A DNA stretch of 64,000 bases, taken from NCBI GenBank assembly GCA_943846655.1, contig OX044352.1:620001-684000 (forward strand), in the 5' to 3' direction. Numbering within the stretch: position 1 is the stretch's first letter; each line of letters starts with the position of its first letter. The translations under genes and the position numbers were made by a program. The notes beneath the pieces are model-generated. The model worked only from the letters and a program-made list of their open reading frames with translations, made no database searches and had not been told where the DNA came from. This stretch comes from Porticoccus sp002390525. GTDB taxonomy: Bacteria > Pseudomonadota > Gammaproteobacteria > Pseudomonadales > Porticoccaceae. Of the stretch, positions 35,082 through 44,381 are shown piece by piece.

Positions 35082-36116
35082 ATGTTTAAGCGGTTGCGAG
35101 GTATGTTCTCTAACGATGTTTCTATTGATTTGGGAACAGCTAACACGCTCATATACGTCAAAGAAAAAGGTATTGTCTTAAACGAACCCTCCGTAGTCGC
35201 AATACGACACTATAATGGACAAAAAGTTGTTGATGCAGTAGGTGTTGAGGCAAAGCGAATGCTTGGTCGAACACCAGGTAACATAACTGCAATTAGACCA
35301 TTAAAGGATGGTGTTATTGCCGACTTTCAGGTCACAGAAAAAATGCTTCAATATTTTATCAAAAAAGTACATGCCCATAGCTTCATTCCCCCAAGCCCTA
35401 GAGTGCTGATCTGCGTTCCCTGTGCAGCTACAGAAGTCGAAAAAAGAGCTATTCGTGAGTCTGCTTACAGTGCGGGTGCAAGAGAAGTTTATTTAATTGA
35501 AGAACCGATGGCAGCTGCTTTAGGTGCTGGACTTCCGGTGGATGAGGCTTGTGGGTCAATGGTAGTTGATGTTGGAGGTGGTACCACTGAAATCGCTATT
35601 TTGTCATTAAATGGAGTTGTTTTTTCTGACTCAGCACGAATTGGCGGTGATCGCTTTGATGAAGCAATCGGTAATTATGTCAGAAAAAAATATGGTAGCG
35701 TCATTGGTGAAACAACAGCTGAGAGAATAAAGTTTGAAATAGGGAGTGCTTACCCCCCCAAAGATGTGAGAGAAATTGATGTACGAGGACGGAATTTGGC
35801 TGAAGGTGTTCCAAAAAGTATTACACTTAATAGTGACGAAATTTTAGATGCGCTTCAAGAGCCATTAGCTGGAATAGTGCAGGCCGTTAAAAGTGTTTTA
35901 GAGCTATCACCACCTGAGCTTGCTTCAGATATTGCTGAAACTGGAATTGTGCTAACCGGTGGGGGTGCTTTGTTGCGTGATTTTGACCGTCTCCTTGCCC
36001 ATGAGACTGGTTTACCAGTTATTATAGCTGATGATCCCCTAACCTGTGTTGCAAGGGGTGGTGGTAAAGCTCTTGAGACAATGGAGCGTCGACATATGGA
36101 TGTTATGTCATATTAA
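35082..36116 (+). CDS. mreB: Rod-shape-determining actin homologue MreB
   Basis: MreB filaments under the inner membrane guide lateral wall synthesis and maintain rod shape. The 344-residue protein has the actin-ATPase phosphate-1 loop IDLGTANTLIYV near residue 15, phosphate-2 VVDVGGGTTEIAIL near 165 and the adenosine motif GIVLTGGGALL near 294, plus an amphipathic MFKRLRGMF membrane-binding start. AGGAGG lies 6 bases before the ATG. It heads mreB-mreC-mreD. Confidence 0.98.
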   Translation: MFKRLRGMFSNDVSIDLGTANTLIYVKEKGIVLNEPSVVAIRHYNGQKVVDAVGVEAKRMLGRTPGNITAIRPLKDGVIADFQVTEKMLQYFIKKVHAHSFIPPSPRVLICVPCAATEVEKRAIRESAYSAGAREVYLIEEPMAAALGAGLPVDEACGSMVVDVGGGTTEIAILSLNGVVFSDSARIGGDRFDEAIGNYVRKKYGSVIGETTAERIKFEIGSAYPPKDVREIDVRGRNLAEGVPKSITLNSDEILDALQEPLAGIVQAVKSVLELSPPELASDIAETGIVLTGGGALLRDFDRLLAHETGLPVIIADDPLTCVARGGGKALETMERRHMDVMSY

Positions 36117-36211
36117 AAGCTTTAATTAATATAATTTTTTCGAATAATAAAGACTAGCGGTGTTTCGATATAAAAAAAATTTTTTCTAATGGCGAATCAA
36201 ATGCCCGACGA

Positions 36212-37018
36212 ATGTTAATCTTGATTTTCGTTGCCTTTTTTTTACTTCTAATTGATGCTACTACGCAGTGGTTGAAACCAGTACGCATTTGGTTTTCCGG
36301 AACCGTAACACCAGTTCACTCATTAGCACTTTTTCCTAACTGGGCTGATGGGGTGATAGATGATATTTCTAGCAGCTTGTCTTTGAAAGAAAAAAATAAG
36401 CTCCAAAACATAGAATTATTGATTTTAAAAGCACGCCTTCAAAAAATGGCAGAACTGTCCTCCGAAAACCTCCGACTTAGGAATTTATTGCATGCTTCAG
36501 AACTACTACAAAACAATGTTTTAGTTGCTGAGTTAATAGGGCAATCACTTGATCCCTTGAGCCATACTATCTTGATTAATCGAGGGGAAGACTATGGGGT
36601 ATTTAAAGGTCAGGCGATACTTGATTCTGAAGGCCTTATGGGCCAAGTTATAGAAGTATATAAATCTAGTAGCAAAGCCCTCTTGATCAGCGATAGTTTG
36701 CACGCAATGCCCGTAAAAATTTCACGAAATGGCATGCGTTTTGTCGCAGAAGGAAACGGAAACTTTAGAAATTTAACTTTACGTTATGTGTCCCCATCCT
36801 CAGAGATAATTGTAGGTGATCTATTAGTTAGTTCCGGTCTTGGTAAACGTTATCCAGCTGGATACCCTGTTGGTTGGATAACCTCAATAAATCCAATAAA
36901 AGGGAGCCCTTACTTGAATGTAAATGTCAAACCTACAGCGCAATTGGATAGAAGTCGATACTTGTTATTAGTCTCCCAGAGTATAGAAAAATTTAAAGTA
37001 GGTCAGGATGAAAAATAA
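36212..37018 (+). CDS. mreC: Rod-shape-determining protein MreC
   Basis: MreC is a bitopic inner-membrane protein linking MreB to periplasmic wall enzymes. It has an N-terminal TM (LILIFVAFFLLLIDA), a coiled coil (residues 60-95) and a beta-rich periplasmic domain with the HTILINRGEDYGVFKGQAI segment. The first canonical ATG is at 36212 (268 residues), but it has no Shine-Dalgarno and the conserved cytoplasmic start (IKKIFSNGESNARR) lies upstream in the same open frame, reaching an ATA at 36170. The true start may thus be a rare codon or the reference may carry an indel in the A8/T6 run; see findings. It overlaps mreD by 11 bases. Confidence 0.9.
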   Translation: MLILIFVAFFLLLIDATTQWLKPVRIWFSGTVTPVHSLALFPNWADGVIDDISSSLSLKEKNKLQNIELLILKARLQKMAELSSENLRLRNLLHASELLQNNVLVAELIGQSLDPLSHTILINRGEDYGVFKGQAILDSEGLMGQVIEVYKSSSKALLISDSLHAMPVKISRNGMRFVAEGNGNFRNLTLRYVSPSSEIIVGDLLVSSGLGKRYPAGYPVGWITSINPIKGSPYLNVNVKPTAQLDRSRYLLLVSQSIEKFKVGQDEK

Positions 37019-37475
37019 TGGTTTTTTTTATGTTGGCATAACATTATTTTTTGGGTTGTTGCTTCAGATTTTCCCGATAAATAGTGTCACTGCATTCTGG
37101 AGACCTCAGTTCTTATTAATGATCACTATTTATTGGGTGTTTAAAAACCCATCCCAATATGGTGTTGGGTTTGCTTGGCTTATAGGGATAATATTAGATA
37201 TATTTGCAGGAGAAATGTATGGTCGATACGCAATAGGTTTTTCATTTTGTGCGTACATCTTAATTATATTAAGTAAACGTATACAGCACTTCAATTTGCT
37301 GCATCAAGCGCTACTGATGTTCTTTGTGGTTCTATTAAACCAACTATTAACATTAAGTGTATCTCTTTTGTATCGCCCAAGTTGGGACTTAGTTGCACTA
37401 ATTGCTCCAGCAATTACATCTGCATTTACTTGGCCAATTTTATTATTATTCTTAAATAAGATTTTTAATAGATAA
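37008..37475 (+). CDS. mreD: Rod-shape-determining protein MreD
   Basis: MreD is a small integral membrane partner of MreC. The 155-residue product is hydrophobic with about five membrane segments (for example IGIILDIFAGEMYGRYAIGF around residue 62, shown in part) and the WRPQFLLMITIYWV family segment near residue 32. It overlaps the end of mreC. In many relatives maf and rng follow; here the next gene is yhdP, so these are absent or moved. Confidence 0.88.
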   Translation: MKNNGFFYVGITLFFGLLLQIFPINSVTAFWRPQFLLMITIYWVFKNPSQYGVGFAWLIGIILDIFAGEMYGRYAIGFSFCAYILIILSKRIQHFNLLHQALLMFFVVLLNQLLTLSVSLLYRPSWDLVALIAPAITSAFTWPILLLFLNKIFNR

Positions 37476-37558
37476 TTAATTTAAGAAAAAATATTTTTAT
37501 GTCGTATGAGATAATAAACTTTGTTTTATAATTAATCATTTAGTTAAGGAGCAGTTTT

Positions 37559-40500
37559 TTGGGTGAAACAGTATTTTTGAAAAAAGTTACCCGTGTAATA
37601 TCTTTACTAGCCTCTATGTTAGTCATTACTGCTACTGCAATAATTTACATAAAGAAAGATATTATTACTGATATCGATTCATATCGTCCTAAGATTGATA
37701 ATTATATATCTAGCATGTTTGGCAATAGAACGAAAATTGCTTCAATAACAGGCGAGTGGAATCGATTAGCCCCACAGATTTCCATAAAAAAAATATCGAT
37801 GCTCGATAGCAAAAATGACCAAGCATTGGTAACACTTAATGATATAAGCCTACATATTAACTTGATACAAAGTATTTTTTCTCGTGAACTTGTCTCTCGA
37901 GAATTAAGTATTGGCCAAATGAATATACTTATACAGGAGACAAAACAGGGTTCATGGAGTATTGCTGGAAGAGACCTTGGCGGAAAAGATACTGGGGTAT
38001 TAAGAAATATTTTTAATAATCGTTATATAGAAATTAAATCTATTAATGCAACTTTTAATTTTTTATCAGGGGTCAAGTCTACTTTAAGATTACAAAATAC
38101 TAACTTAGAGAATAAAGCAAACTTTCATAGGTTAACTAGCAATGTCTATCTTGAAAAGAACAAAGATCCTGTTGATTTTATAATAGAGGCTAAAGGCAGG
38201 GGTCAAAATGTAGCTAATTTTGATATTTTGGCTTATTTGAAATTATACTATATTGATATCAATGCTCCCTTAAAGAAAATTTTACGTGGTTTTTCCCCCA
38301 ACATAGATAAAAAAATTATTGAACTTGAAGCAGCTATGAGTGGAGATATTTGGCTTTCAGCTAAGAGAAATGAAAATTATAGACTCTATAGTAATCTTCA
38401 GCTATATGACGTTAAACATAGTAATTTTAAAGGTGGTGGCCAGATACAAAAAGTCGATACTGATATTTATGGTTGGTACTCGTCTGGTCGAGACATGGGT
38501 TTAAGGTTTGAAAATCTTAATTTCACTTGGGATGACATCCGGGTTCAATCAACATCAATAGGTGCTTCAAAAAAAATGCATGAAGAGAAAATATTGTTAT
38601 CTCTTGATAAGGTTGATTTAACTCTTCTAAGCGATATATCTCAAAAAATTGATGTAATCCCAAAGAATATTACTGATCTGGTTGGCAAAATTAAACCTTC
38701 AGGAATGTTACATAATTTATATCTCGAATTCACAGATCAAAATATTGACCATGATTTTCGATTAAGAGCCAACATAGAGGATGCTGCCACACACTCATGG
38801 GATGGAAAGCCTGGATTTAGAAAAATAAATGGTTATATTGATATAAAAAGTACTAGTGGTCTCATTGAGCTTGATAGCCCAAATGGCTTTGGTTTCCAGT
38901 TACCTGACATTTTTGACGAATATATTTATCGCTCCTCAATTAAAGGGAATATATCTTGGCGATACAATAATAAAAACGGTGCTTTGAAGATCTTTAGTGG
39001 CCTAATAAAAATGGATGGAGTTGAAGGTAACAGTAGATCTTATTTTTATATGGATATTCCTGATATCAGTTCAGGATTAGATCCACAATTATACCTCACA
39101 ATGGGTATCAAAAATCTTAATGCTCGCTTCAAAGAATCTTACATACCGAATAATCTTGATAAGCGTTTGACTAAATGGGTCGATCAAGCAGTTATTAGTG
39201 CAAAAGTTTCAGAAGCAGGTTTTATATGGAGGGGGCCTCTTACCAAGAAAAAAAATAGAAAATTAAAAAGAAATGCTTTAGGTGTGACGCAAGTTTTTTT
39301 AAAGACTACTGACGGCGAGCTAAAATTTCATCCTGAATGGCCAGCCCTAACTAAATTGAATGCTGTAGTTGCCATGGATTCCTCAATAGTTGAATCTACA
39401 ATTTATAGTGGTTTTGTTGGCGATGCGTTAGTCCAAGAAACTGATCTTAATATTAACCCTCATGTCAGTGAATTTCCATACCTCTCTATCTCGGGAGCTA
39501 TTGAATCAGATTTTGGTGTGGCTGTTGATTTGTTAAGAAAATCTCCTCTAAAATCAAGAGTTATAGGCTTAAAAGATTGGAATTTATCTGGCAAAACAGA
39601 TATCTCATTAGACCTTAATATACCTCTTTCGAGTCACAAAGCATATAGCTCGCATAATGTCGATATGACGATTAATAGTGGTTTAATGTCGTTAATCGAA
39701 ACTGATATTTTCTTAGAGAAATTAAATGGGGTTCTGAGTTATAGAGATGCCCGAGGCCTTTTTTCCAACTCATTGACAGGTTATTTTTTTAATGAGACTT
39801 TTGATTCCACACTAGTAACACATGATGGTAGTCTCTTGATAGATATGAATGGACAAATATCAATGCCTTCTTTAGCCAATTTTATTAACCTCAAATCAGA
39901 TCAAATATTTAAAGGAAGAACAAACTTCATTGCTAGTATTAATGTCCCACTTAAAAATCCATCCTTTCCTATAGAACTAGATATAAATACTGATATGAAG
40001 GGCGCTGAGATAAATTTACCTGCTCCGTTTGGCAAGAAGTCTAGTATCAAGAAGGATGTCTCAGTAAATGTAATTTTTGACCAAAGAACCAATTTAATAA
40101 TAAATTTTGGAGAAGATATTAAGTCTTATTTAGAGCTTGAAAAAAAATTAATTGTAAATGGGGTTCTATCGATTGAAAGTGATCGATCAGAGTTACCAGG
40201 GGAAAACCAATTTCTTATAGAAGGGCATTTGAAAGCAGCTGATTTGTTGCAATGGAAGAATCTGTATCCAAAGCTGTTTAACTCGGATGATAGTAAAAAT
40301 AGCCACCTAACTCCTATCTTTGATATTGTAATTGATAAAATTGAATATGCTGGTTTAAGTATTGATGCAGTAGGTGTTAGTGGTGGTTATCAGAATGGCG
40401 ACTGGATGTTAGGTATTGAGAGTGAAAAGCTAGAGGGACATTTATGGATACCGTCAGATAGCTCTTTACCAATACTAGTAGATTTAGAAAGACTTCTCCT

Positions 40501-41458
40501 GCAGGCACCGTCAGAGAAAACTATTACAAAATATTCAATACATCCTAGCGAATTACCTCACCTCCAATTATCAGTCAGAAATTTCACTATTGGCGATAAG
40601 AAGTTTGGTGAGTCGAAATTACTTATGGTACCCCAAGATAATGGTGTAAAAATTACAGACATAAATGCAAATCTACTAGGTTTATCTATAGGTGATAAAG
40701 AAATAAAAACTACAATTGAATGGATCGTTGATCAAAATCGTCACTATACAGTTTTTAACGGCTTATTAAGTGTTCAAGATATCGGCGAAACCATGAAATC
40801 ATGGAATTATCCTAAAATTATGGATAGTAAAAAAGCGCAATTTTTATCAAAACTAAGCTGGGAAGGTAAGCCTTGGGAGGTGTCACCTGAGTCCATAAAT
40901 GGAACAGTTGCTATCAACCTTAAAGATGGACATTTTTATCAGGAGTCCTCCGGGACCGCTAATGCATTAGCTAGGCTGGTTAGCCTATTTAATTTCGATA
41001 ATTGGGTTCGTCGATTACAGTTAGATTTTTCTGATATATACGAAAAAGGTATGAGTTATAATGAAATGAGTGGCGGTTTAGTGTTTGAGATGGGCCAATT
41101 TACCTTTGATCCTCCAATAAAAGTAGATTTACCTTCTGGAAATATCCAGCTAGACGGATCAGCTAACTTAATATCTGAGGATATAGAGGCTAATCTCACA
41201 ACAATGTTGCCCGTGAGCAATAATTTGCCATGGGTAGCAGCTGCAATTGGCGGCTTACCAGTTGCTGCAGGCGTATTTATTACGAGTAAAGTATTCGAGA
41301 AACAGGTCGATAAACTATCAAGTATTACATACAGTATTAACGGCTCATGGGGCTCTCCAAAAGTTGTTATGGAGAAAATTTTCAATATAAACACTGCTGG
41401 TCAAAAAAAATCAAAAAATGAGGATGATATATCTGAATCTGAACCGAAGGTCCGCTGA
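37559..41458 (+). CDS. yhdP: AsmA-like phospholipid-transport protein YhdP
   Basis: YhdP belongs to the TamB/YhdP/YdbH AsmA-like group, long beta-groove proteins anchored in the inner membrane that help carry phospholipids to the outer membrane. The 1299-residue product has one N-terminal TM, a long run of beta repeats, and the DUF3971/AsmA_2 C-terminal part with DGHFYQESSGTANALARLVSLFNF (in the 1110-1140 region, shown in part). The start is a TTG with AAGGAG 7 bases upstream. It lies after mreD, as in other gammaproteobacteria, though rng is missing between. Confidence 0.9.
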   Translation: MGETVFLKKVTRVISLLASMLVITATAIIYIKKDIITDIDSYRPKIDNYISSMFGNRTKIASITGEWNRLAPQISIKKISMLDSKNDQALVTLNDISLHINLIQSIFSRELVSRELSIGQMNILIQETKQGSWSIAGRDLGGKDTGVLRNIFNNRYIEIKSINATFNFLSGVKSTLRLQNTNLENKANFHRLTSNVYLEKNKDPVDFIIEAKGRGQNVANFDILAYLKLYYIDINAPLKKILRGFSPNIDKKIIELEAAMSGDIWLSAKRNENYRLYSNLQLYDVKHSNFKGGGQIQKVDTDIYGWYSSGRDMGLRFENLNFTWDDIRVQSTSIGASKKMHEEKILLSLDKVDLTLLSDISQKIDVIPKNITDLVGKIKPSGMLHNLYLEFTDQNIDHDFRLRANIEDAATHSWDGKPGFRKINGYIDIKSTSGLIELDSPNGFGFQLPDIFDEYIYRSSIKGNISWRYNNKNGALKIFSGLIKMDGVEGNSRSYFYMDIPDISSGLDPQLYLTMGIKNLNARFKESYIPNNLDKRLTKWVDQAVISAKVSEAGFIWRGPLTKKKNRKLKRNALGVTQVFLKTTDGELKFHPEWPALTKLNAVVAMDSSIVESTIYSGFVGDALVQETDLNINPHVSEFPYLSISGAIESDFGVAVDLLRKSPLKSRVIGLKDWNLSGKTDISLDLNIPLSSHKAYSSHNVDMTINSGLMSLIETDIFLEKLNGVLSYRDARGLFSNSLTGYFFNETFDSTLVTHDGSLLIDMNGQISMPSLANFINLKSDQIFKGRTNFIASINVPLKNPSFPIELDINTDMKGAEINLPAPFGKKSSIKKDVSVNVIFDQRTNLIINFGEDIKSYLELEKKLIVNGVLSIESDRSELPGENQFLIEGHLKAADLLQWKNLYPKLFNSDDSKNSHLTPIFDIVIDKIEYAGLSIDAVGVSGGYQNGDWMLGIESEKLEGHLWIPSDSSLPILVDLERLLLQAPSEKTITKYSIHPSELPHLQLSVRNFTIGDKKFGESKLLMVPQDNGVKITDINANLLGLSIGDKEIKTTIEWIVDQNRHYTVFNGLLSVQDIGETMKSWNYPKIMDSKKAQFLSKLSWEGKPWEVSPESINGTVAINLKDGHFYQESSGTANALARLVSLFNFDNWVRRLQLDFSDIYEKGMSYNEMSGGLVFEMGQFTFDPPIKVDLPSGNIQLDGSANLISEDIEANLTTMLPVSNNLPWVAAAIGGLPVAAGVFITSKVFEKQVDKLSSITYSINGSWGSPKVVMEKIFNINTAGQKKSKNEDDISESEPKVR

Positions 41459-41460
41459 TA

Positions 41461-42306
41461 TTGAAAAATACAAATATAAAATCAAAAGTTGCTTCTATTC
41501 AAATGACGGTTGGTTTAAATCTGCAAGCTAATCTAGATCAAGCTAAATCATTGATTCAGATAGCAGCAAAAAAAGGTGTAAAATTATTAGTTTTACCCGA
41601 AAATTTTGCTTATTTTGGCCAACCAAAAGTAAAAACTATTGCAATTCAAGAGGAATCTGGTGGGCCAGCGCGCACATTTTTATCAGAACAAGCAAGTAAA
41701 AATAAAATTTGGATCGTCGGAGGAACAATCCCTGTAATAAATTCGCAGGCTAGTAGTAAAAACCCATCATCAAGTTGCTTTGTATTGGATGACTCGGGCT
41801 TTGAGGTAGCCTGTTATAAAAAAATACATCTATTTGATGCCATGTTAGACGACTCTGTAGGATCATATTGTGAATCTTCTGATTATAGTTCTGGAGAACA
41901 GCCAATAATAGTCGATACGCCCATCGGAAGTCTTGGATTAGCTGTTTGCTATGATTTACGTTTTCCGGAGCTATTTCGTTATCTCTCAGATCATGGTGCC
42001 GAAATAGTCGCTGTGCCAGCAGCGTTTACCTCACAAACTGGTAAATCTCACTGGACTCCATTGCTAAGAGCTCGAGCCATCGAAAATCTGATTTATGTTA
42101 TTGGATCGAATATGGGAGATAGATATCATAAAAATCGTCCAACTTGGGGTGGATCAACTATAATTGATCCGTGGGGAAATATCATGAATGAACTTGAGGA
42201 GGGCTCTGGTATGATTACTGCAGATATAGATTTAGATTATTTAAAGAGCTTACGAAACAAGCTTCCAATATATGATCACAGACGTTTCAGTGTATTGAAA
42301 CCATAA
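41461..42306 (+). CDS. Nitrilase-superfamily amidohydrolase (Nit-like)
   Basis: The 281-residue protein has the Glu-Lys-Cys triad of carbon-nitrogen hydrolases: Glu in LVLPENFAYFG near residue 43, Lys in CYKKIHLFDAM near 120 and Cys in LGLAVCYDLRFPEL near 157. Nit1-type relatives hydrolyse deaminated glutathione or other omega-amides; the exact substrate is inferred. It starts at a TTG 2 bases after the yhdP stop, with AAGGT in the end of yhdP as a possible ribosome site. In related genomes tldD follows; here it does not. Confidence 0.85.
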   Translation: MKNTNIKSKVASIQMTVGLNLQANLDQAKSLIQIAAKKGVKLLVLPENFAYFGQPKVKTIAIQEESGGPARTFLSEQASKNKIWIVGGTIPVINSQASSKNPSSSCFVLDDSGFEVACYKKIHLFDAMLDDSVGSYCESSDYSSGEQPIIVDTPIGSLGLAVCYDLRFPELFRYLSDHGAEIVAVPAAFTSQTGKSHWTPLLRARAIENLIYVIGSNMGDRYHKNRPTWGGSTIIDPWGNIMNELEEGSGMITADIDLDYLKSLRNKLPIYDHRRFSVLKP

Positions 42307-42480
42307 AAAATAAGTTTGAAATGATATTTATTGAGAATAGGGCTGGCACCTGGTATCGAATATATATAATATTCTTACACATAAGATATTTTAGAGTAAA
42401 TCGTCGTTGAAAATGACATCCATTTAAAACTTCTCACATAAAAATATACTAATTTCTTGACCTAAAGGCGATTAATAAAA

Positions 42481-42840
42481 ATGAAAAAATTTAAATGTAA
42501 TTCTTTTGATGAGCTTATCCTCTTGATAGATGAGATTGAATTTAAATATTCTGAATGCAGTGTAATGTCAGAGAAAGAGCATGAAAAATATGCCCACGTT
42601 GAATTAATTCTGAAATCACCCTGTGGGCATTATGCTGAAGCACTAGTAACTTCTGATGAAAAATTACCTGGCAAGAAGAATATAAAATCTGGAGAATACG
42701 ATGGAATGCTTATTGATCGGGATGTAGCAATGGCAATAGCAAAACTTACTAAAGCATATCAAGATCGACAACAGGAAGACAGGGAAAAACTTGAGCTTGA
42801 TCGAAAACTTAAAGGCCAAGGGAAAAAAGCTAAGAAATAA
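42481..42840 (+). CDS. Unrecognised small charged protein
   Basis: I do not recognise this 119-residue product. It has no signal peptide or TM. The N-terminal part is mixed (FDELILLIDEIEFKYSECSV), the centre has ELILKSPCGHYAEALVTSDEK, and the last 35 residues are highly charged and likely a coiled helix ending in a lysine tail (RQQEDREKLELDRK then KKAKK). The centre LILKSPCGHYAEALV looks like one beta-hairpin. It stands alone after the nitrilase gene and is convergent with rlmH, 6 bases away. The preceding 174 bases (42307-42480) show no clear promoter. Confidence 0.6.
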   Translation: MKKFKCNSFDELILLIDEIEFKYSECSVMSEKEHEKYAHVELILKSPCGHYAEALVTSDEKLPGKKNIKSGEYDGMLIDRDVAMAIAKLTKAYQDRQQEDREKLELDRKLKGQGKKAKK

Positions 42841-42846
42841 TTTTTG

Positions 42847-43314
42847 CTAACGATGATAAGGGTGCCTGCTATTAATCGCACTAGCGCGATAAATCTGCTC
42901 AACTAATAAGATTCTTACTAATGGATGCGGAAATGTAAGCGGAGAAAGCGACCATAAAATGTCTGCCCGCTCAATACAATTTTGTGAAATACCATCTGGC
43001 CCACCGATTAATAAACTATAGTCATCACCATATTGTTTCCACCTCTGTATATTTCTGGCAAGTTCTTCAGTTTTCCAGCTTTTACCACGAAGATCCAGAG
43101 CAACAACTTTATCATTCGCCCGGATAACTTTCAGCATCGCTTCTCCTTCTTGAATAACAGCTAAGTTTACATTTGTTCCTTTGGCTCTCTGTTTCATTGG
43201 AATTTCTATGATACTGACATTTAATTCATTTGGGATACGTTTCAAATATTCACTGCAAGCTACCTGAACCCAGCTTGGCATTTTTGTACCTACCGCTATA
43301 ATTTTTATTCGCAT
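42847..43314 (-). CDS. rlmH: 23S rRNA pseudouridine1915 N3-methyltransferase RlmH
   Basis: RlmH methylates pseudouridine 1915 of 23S rRNA on 70S ribosomes. The 155-residue SPOUT protein has KIIAVGTKMPSWV at the start, the SAM-knot LLIGGPDGIS near residue 102 and the family end LSPLTFPHPLVRILLVEQIYRA (shown in part) with a terminal SRHPYHR. It is the last gene of proA-nadD-rsfS-rlmH; the penicillin-binding protein 2 and rodA genes often following are absent here. Confidence 0.97.
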   Translation of the reverse strand: MRIKIIAVGTKMPSWVQVACSEYLKRIPNELNVSIIEIPMKQRAKGTNVNLAVIQEGEAMLKVIRANDKVVALDLRGKSWKTEELARNIQRWKQYGDDYSLLIGGPDGISQNCIERADILWSLSPLTFPHPLVRILLVEQIYRASAINSRHPYHR

Positions 43315-43335
43315 GCGAATTCCATCAAAATTGCA

Positions 43336-43677
43336 CTAATTGTCAACGACAATATCATTAGGCCTAACAGACCATAATTTTTCTAATTCATAAAAGTCCC
43401 TGACAGCTGGTTGCATGATATGAACAACTACATCTATAAGATCTACTAAGACCCATTCCCCTCCATCCATACCTTCTACTCCTAGCGGCTGAAATCCAGC
43501 TTTTTTTGAAGCCTCAATTACTGCATTTGAAAGAGCTTTCACTTGACGATTTGTACTGCCACTTACAACAATTACTGTATCCATTACAGCTGTTATGTTT
43601 GAGACATCAAGAGTGATAATATTCTCACCCTTAACTTCTTCTAAAGCCTCATTTACGATGACTGTTAGTTGTTTCAT
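43336..43677 (-). CDS. rsfS: Ribosomal silencing factor RsfS
   Basis: RsfS binds uL14 and keeps the subunits apart when nutrients are short. The 113-residue product has the DUF143 pattern: NIITLDVSNITAVMDTVIVVSGSTNRQV around residues 19-47 (shown in part), then GVEGMDGGEWVLVDLIDVVVHIM near residue 72 (shown in part) and an end with RDFYELEKLW. It lies 8 bases downstream of nadD and 21 bases upstream of rlmH. Confidence 0.96.
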   Translation of the reverse strand: MKQLTVIVNEALEEVKGENIITLDVSNITAVMDTVIVVSGSTNRQVKALSNAVIEASKKAGFQPLGVEGMDGGEWVLVDLIDVVVHIMQPAVRDFYELEKLWSVRPNDIVVDN

Positions 43678-43685
43678 AGAGGATC

Positions 43686-44354
43686 CTATATTTTCTTGTA
43701 AAGTTGGTTTTCTTTTATATGTTTAATTACTTTTTCAGGAAGAAATTTGTATGGATAATCTTTTTCAAATATAGCTTTTCGAATAGCTGTCGATGAAATG
43801 GACATTGGGATCATTTCTGCAAGAAAAATATTTCCAGATGGAGCGTTACTAAGATTTTGTAAATTAATAGATCGATATTTTTTCATGAAATCATATACTT
43901 CACCAGATTTTGGTAGCTCCGATCCTGGCCGTTGCGCAACTACAATGTGCGTCATGCTAACAAGATCTTTCCAGTGATTCCAAGTATTAATGCTTAAAAA
44001 AGAATCCATTCCTAGACATAAATACATAGGTACTTCAGAACCTATTTGGTTGCGAAGTTCGGATACAGTATCTAGAGTATAAGACAGCCCAGTTCGTTTG
44101 CATTCAATATCATCGACAATCAAATCTTGATATTTTTTTTCGCTCACAGCTAAACTGAGCATTTTTTTTCGGTCTACCACACTACACACTGGTGCAGATC
44201 TATGTGGTGGTCGCGCACACAATATTAGTCGCATTTCTTTTAGCTGAAACTTTTCTTTTAATCTAATAGCTGTATTTAGATGACCAATATGAATTGGATC
44301 AAAAGTTCCACCAAATAAACCGATACCATATTCTTTTTCTGATTTTAATGACAT
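43686..44354 (-). CDS. nadD: Nicotinate-nucleotide adenylyltransferase
   Basis: NadD joins nicotinate mononucleotide and ATP in NAD synthesis. The 222-residue protein has the nucleotidyltransferase GLFGGTFDPIHIGHL near residue 12 and the ISSTAIRKAI motif near 198. The frame continues to a TTG at 44360, but ATG 44354 has GAGTG 7 bases upstream and is preferred. It follows proA by about 27 bases. Confidence 0.95.
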   Translation of the reverse strand: MSLKSEKEYGIGLFGGTFDPIHIGHLNTAIRLKEKFQLKEMRLILCARPPHRSAPVCSVVDRKKMLSLAVSEKKYQDLIVDDIECKRTGLSYTLDTVSELRNQIGSEVPMYLCLGMDSFLSINTWNHWKDLVSMTHIVVAQRPGSELPKSGEVYDFMKKYRSINLQNLSNAPSGNIFLAEMIPMSISSTAIRKAIFEKDYPYKFLPEKVIKHIKENQLYKKI

Positions 44355-44381
44355 CGGCAATCACTCTAATAAGGAGAATAA

